Below are positions 6,724 to 7,495 of a stretch of 7,495 nucleotides of DNA, one piece after another (positions within the stretch are counted from its first letter, which is position 1; each line of letters begins with the position of its first letter). Made by a program: the position numbers and the translations under genes. The notes beneath the pieces are model-generated. The model ran no database searches. It was given only the letters and a program-made list of their open reading frames with translations, and was not told the origin of the DNA. Location of the stretch: contig JANZYY010000240.1 in assembly GCA_026419705.1 (NCBI GenBank), forward strand, positions 1 to 7,495, in the 5' to 3' direction. The DNA comes from Fischerella sp. (GTDB lineage: Bacteria; Cyanobacteriota; Cyanobacteriia; Cyanobacteriales; Nostocaceae).

Positions 6724-7495
6724 ATGCTGAAAGCTATCAAAAATAAAGTAACAGCCTTCAACTCTGAAATTGAGTACAGATTCGCTCTTTGGAAGCATAC
6801 AAAAAATCTACCCGCAATTGCAGAGCGCGATCGCACAATTGTTGATGCTCTCAAACGCGAAGGTGTTTACGTTACGACACTTGCAGAGTTGGGTTTAGAT
6901 TCGACTACAAATTTGCTTAATGCTGCTTACAGCCAACTTGCCAAAATGGAAGTAGTGCAAAATAGTCAACTCACCCAAAAACTTCCGCAAATTTACACAG
7001 TTACAGATTTACCAGAATTTTTTAACTGGGGAAGCGAACAAAAACTACTCAATATCGTCGAAAATTATATCGGCCTGCCTATCACTTTTCAAGGTGTACA
7101 TTTACGCAAAGATTTTCCCAATAAAAATCAATTTGGTACACTGCTGTGGCATAAAGATTCAGAAGACCGCCGCATGGTTAAAATCATTGTTTATTTGACT
7201 GATGTAGAAGAAAAACACGGTCCTTTTGAATACGTTCCGCTATTTTTAACTCCTCTACATAGCTTGAATTACTACCGCATTTACTACAAGTTATGGAAGT
7301 CGGGATATTTAGGAATTAACGACGAACAACTGCAAGAAATCATCCCCAAGTCAGCTTGGAAATCTTGTCCCGGTCCAGCAGGAACTGTGATTTTTGCAGA
7401 TCCAAAAACTGCTTTGCATCACGGAACTCTTAGAACAGAAGAAAGATCAGCATTGTTTTTTGTCTACACTGCTAACCCACCCAAACGACCAGAAC
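6724..7495 (+). CDS. Phytanoyl-CoA dioxygenase-like Fe(II)/2-oxoglutarate oxygenase (3' truncated by window)
   Basis: Probable non-haem iron oxygenase coupling substrate oxidation to 2-oxoglutarate decarboxylation. The frame is open from ATG 6724 to the window end (257 codons and one base, no stop), so the C-terminus is missing. Residues 1-60 are helical and charged. The jelly-roll core shows LLWHKDSED (140-148), with the HxD iron ligands H143 and D145, then IVYLTDVEEKHGPFEYVP, the typical PhyH strand pair. GPAGTVIFADP precedes LHHGT (231-235) with the distal histidine H233, and RSALFFVY supplies R241, placed to bind the 2-oxoglutarate carboxylate. All four key residues are present, so it should be active. 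Its gene is 50 bp after the glycosyltransferase and is probably co-transcribed. The substrate is unknown: hydroxylation of a glycan, lipid or precursor are options. Confidence 0.85.
   Translation, partial: MLKAIKNKVTAFNSEIEYRFALWKHTKNLPAIAERDRTIVDALKREGVYVTTLAELGLDSTTNLLNAAYSQLAKMEVVQNSQLTQKLPQIYTVTDLPEFFNWGSEQKLLNIVENYIGLPITFQGVHLRKDFPNKNQFGTLLWHKDSEDRRMVKIIVYLTDVEEKHGPFEYVPLFLTPLHSLNYYRIYYKLWKSGYLGINDEQLQEIIPKSAWKSCPGPAGTVIFADPKTALHHGTLRTEERSALFFVYTANPPKRPE
6827..6834. repeat. HIP1 palindrome GCGATCGC
   Basis: Third perfect HIP1 octamer, inside the oxygenase gene near its 5' end. Confidence 0.85.

Overview
The window looks like a chromosomal segment of a filamentous-type cyanobacterium. 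It is AT-rich and carries three perfect copies of the 8-bp palindrome GCGATCGC (HIP1), a cyanobacterial hallmark expected about once per 65 kb by chance. The proteins read like those of Nostocales-type genomes. That is inference from motif and style; no database search was possible. All recognisable genes lie on the + strand.

Layout. (1) Up to 1184: the 3' part or whole of a membrane-anchored TPR protein, open at the left window edge. (2) 1185-1481: a 297-bp gap with a weak hairpin after the TPR gene and a plausible -10 box (TATACT) before the next gene. (3) 1482-5386: four closely spaced genes that could be one operon, namely glucose-1-phosphate cytidylyltransferase (rfbF), an LhgO-type FAD hydroxyacid oxidase, a hexapeptide-repeat acyltransferase and an extended SDR nucleotide-sugar epimerase/dehydratase. 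(4) 5387-5665: a 279-bp gap with an 11-bp perfect hairpin, an imperfect inverted repeat beside a T9 tract, and a 15-bp palindrome. (5) 5666-6673: a GT2 glycosyltransferase. (6) 6724 to the right edge: a phytanoyl-CoA dioxygenase-like Fe(II)/2-oxoglutarate enzyme, cut by the window end.

Together this is part of a cell-surface polysaccharide (exopolysaccharide, O-antigen or heterocyst-envelope type) cluster. RfbF makes CDP-glucose, the SDR enzyme modifies a nucleotide sugar, the acyltransferase may O- or N-acylate it, and the GT2 enzyme transfers a sugar to the growing glycan. The LhgO homologue and the 2-oxoglutarate oxygenase are less usual: one may produce 2-oxoglutarate and the other should consume it. 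The CDP-glucose 4,6-dehydratase (RfbG) expected beside RfbF is not in the window.

The most unusual sequence-level observation is that four of the six visible start codons are overlapped by the stop codon of a 5-7 codon ATG-initiated mini-ORF (ATGA or TGATG overlaps). This could be chance, or it could indicate translation coupling. I did not find mobile elements, tRNA or rRNA genes, or CRISPR arrays.
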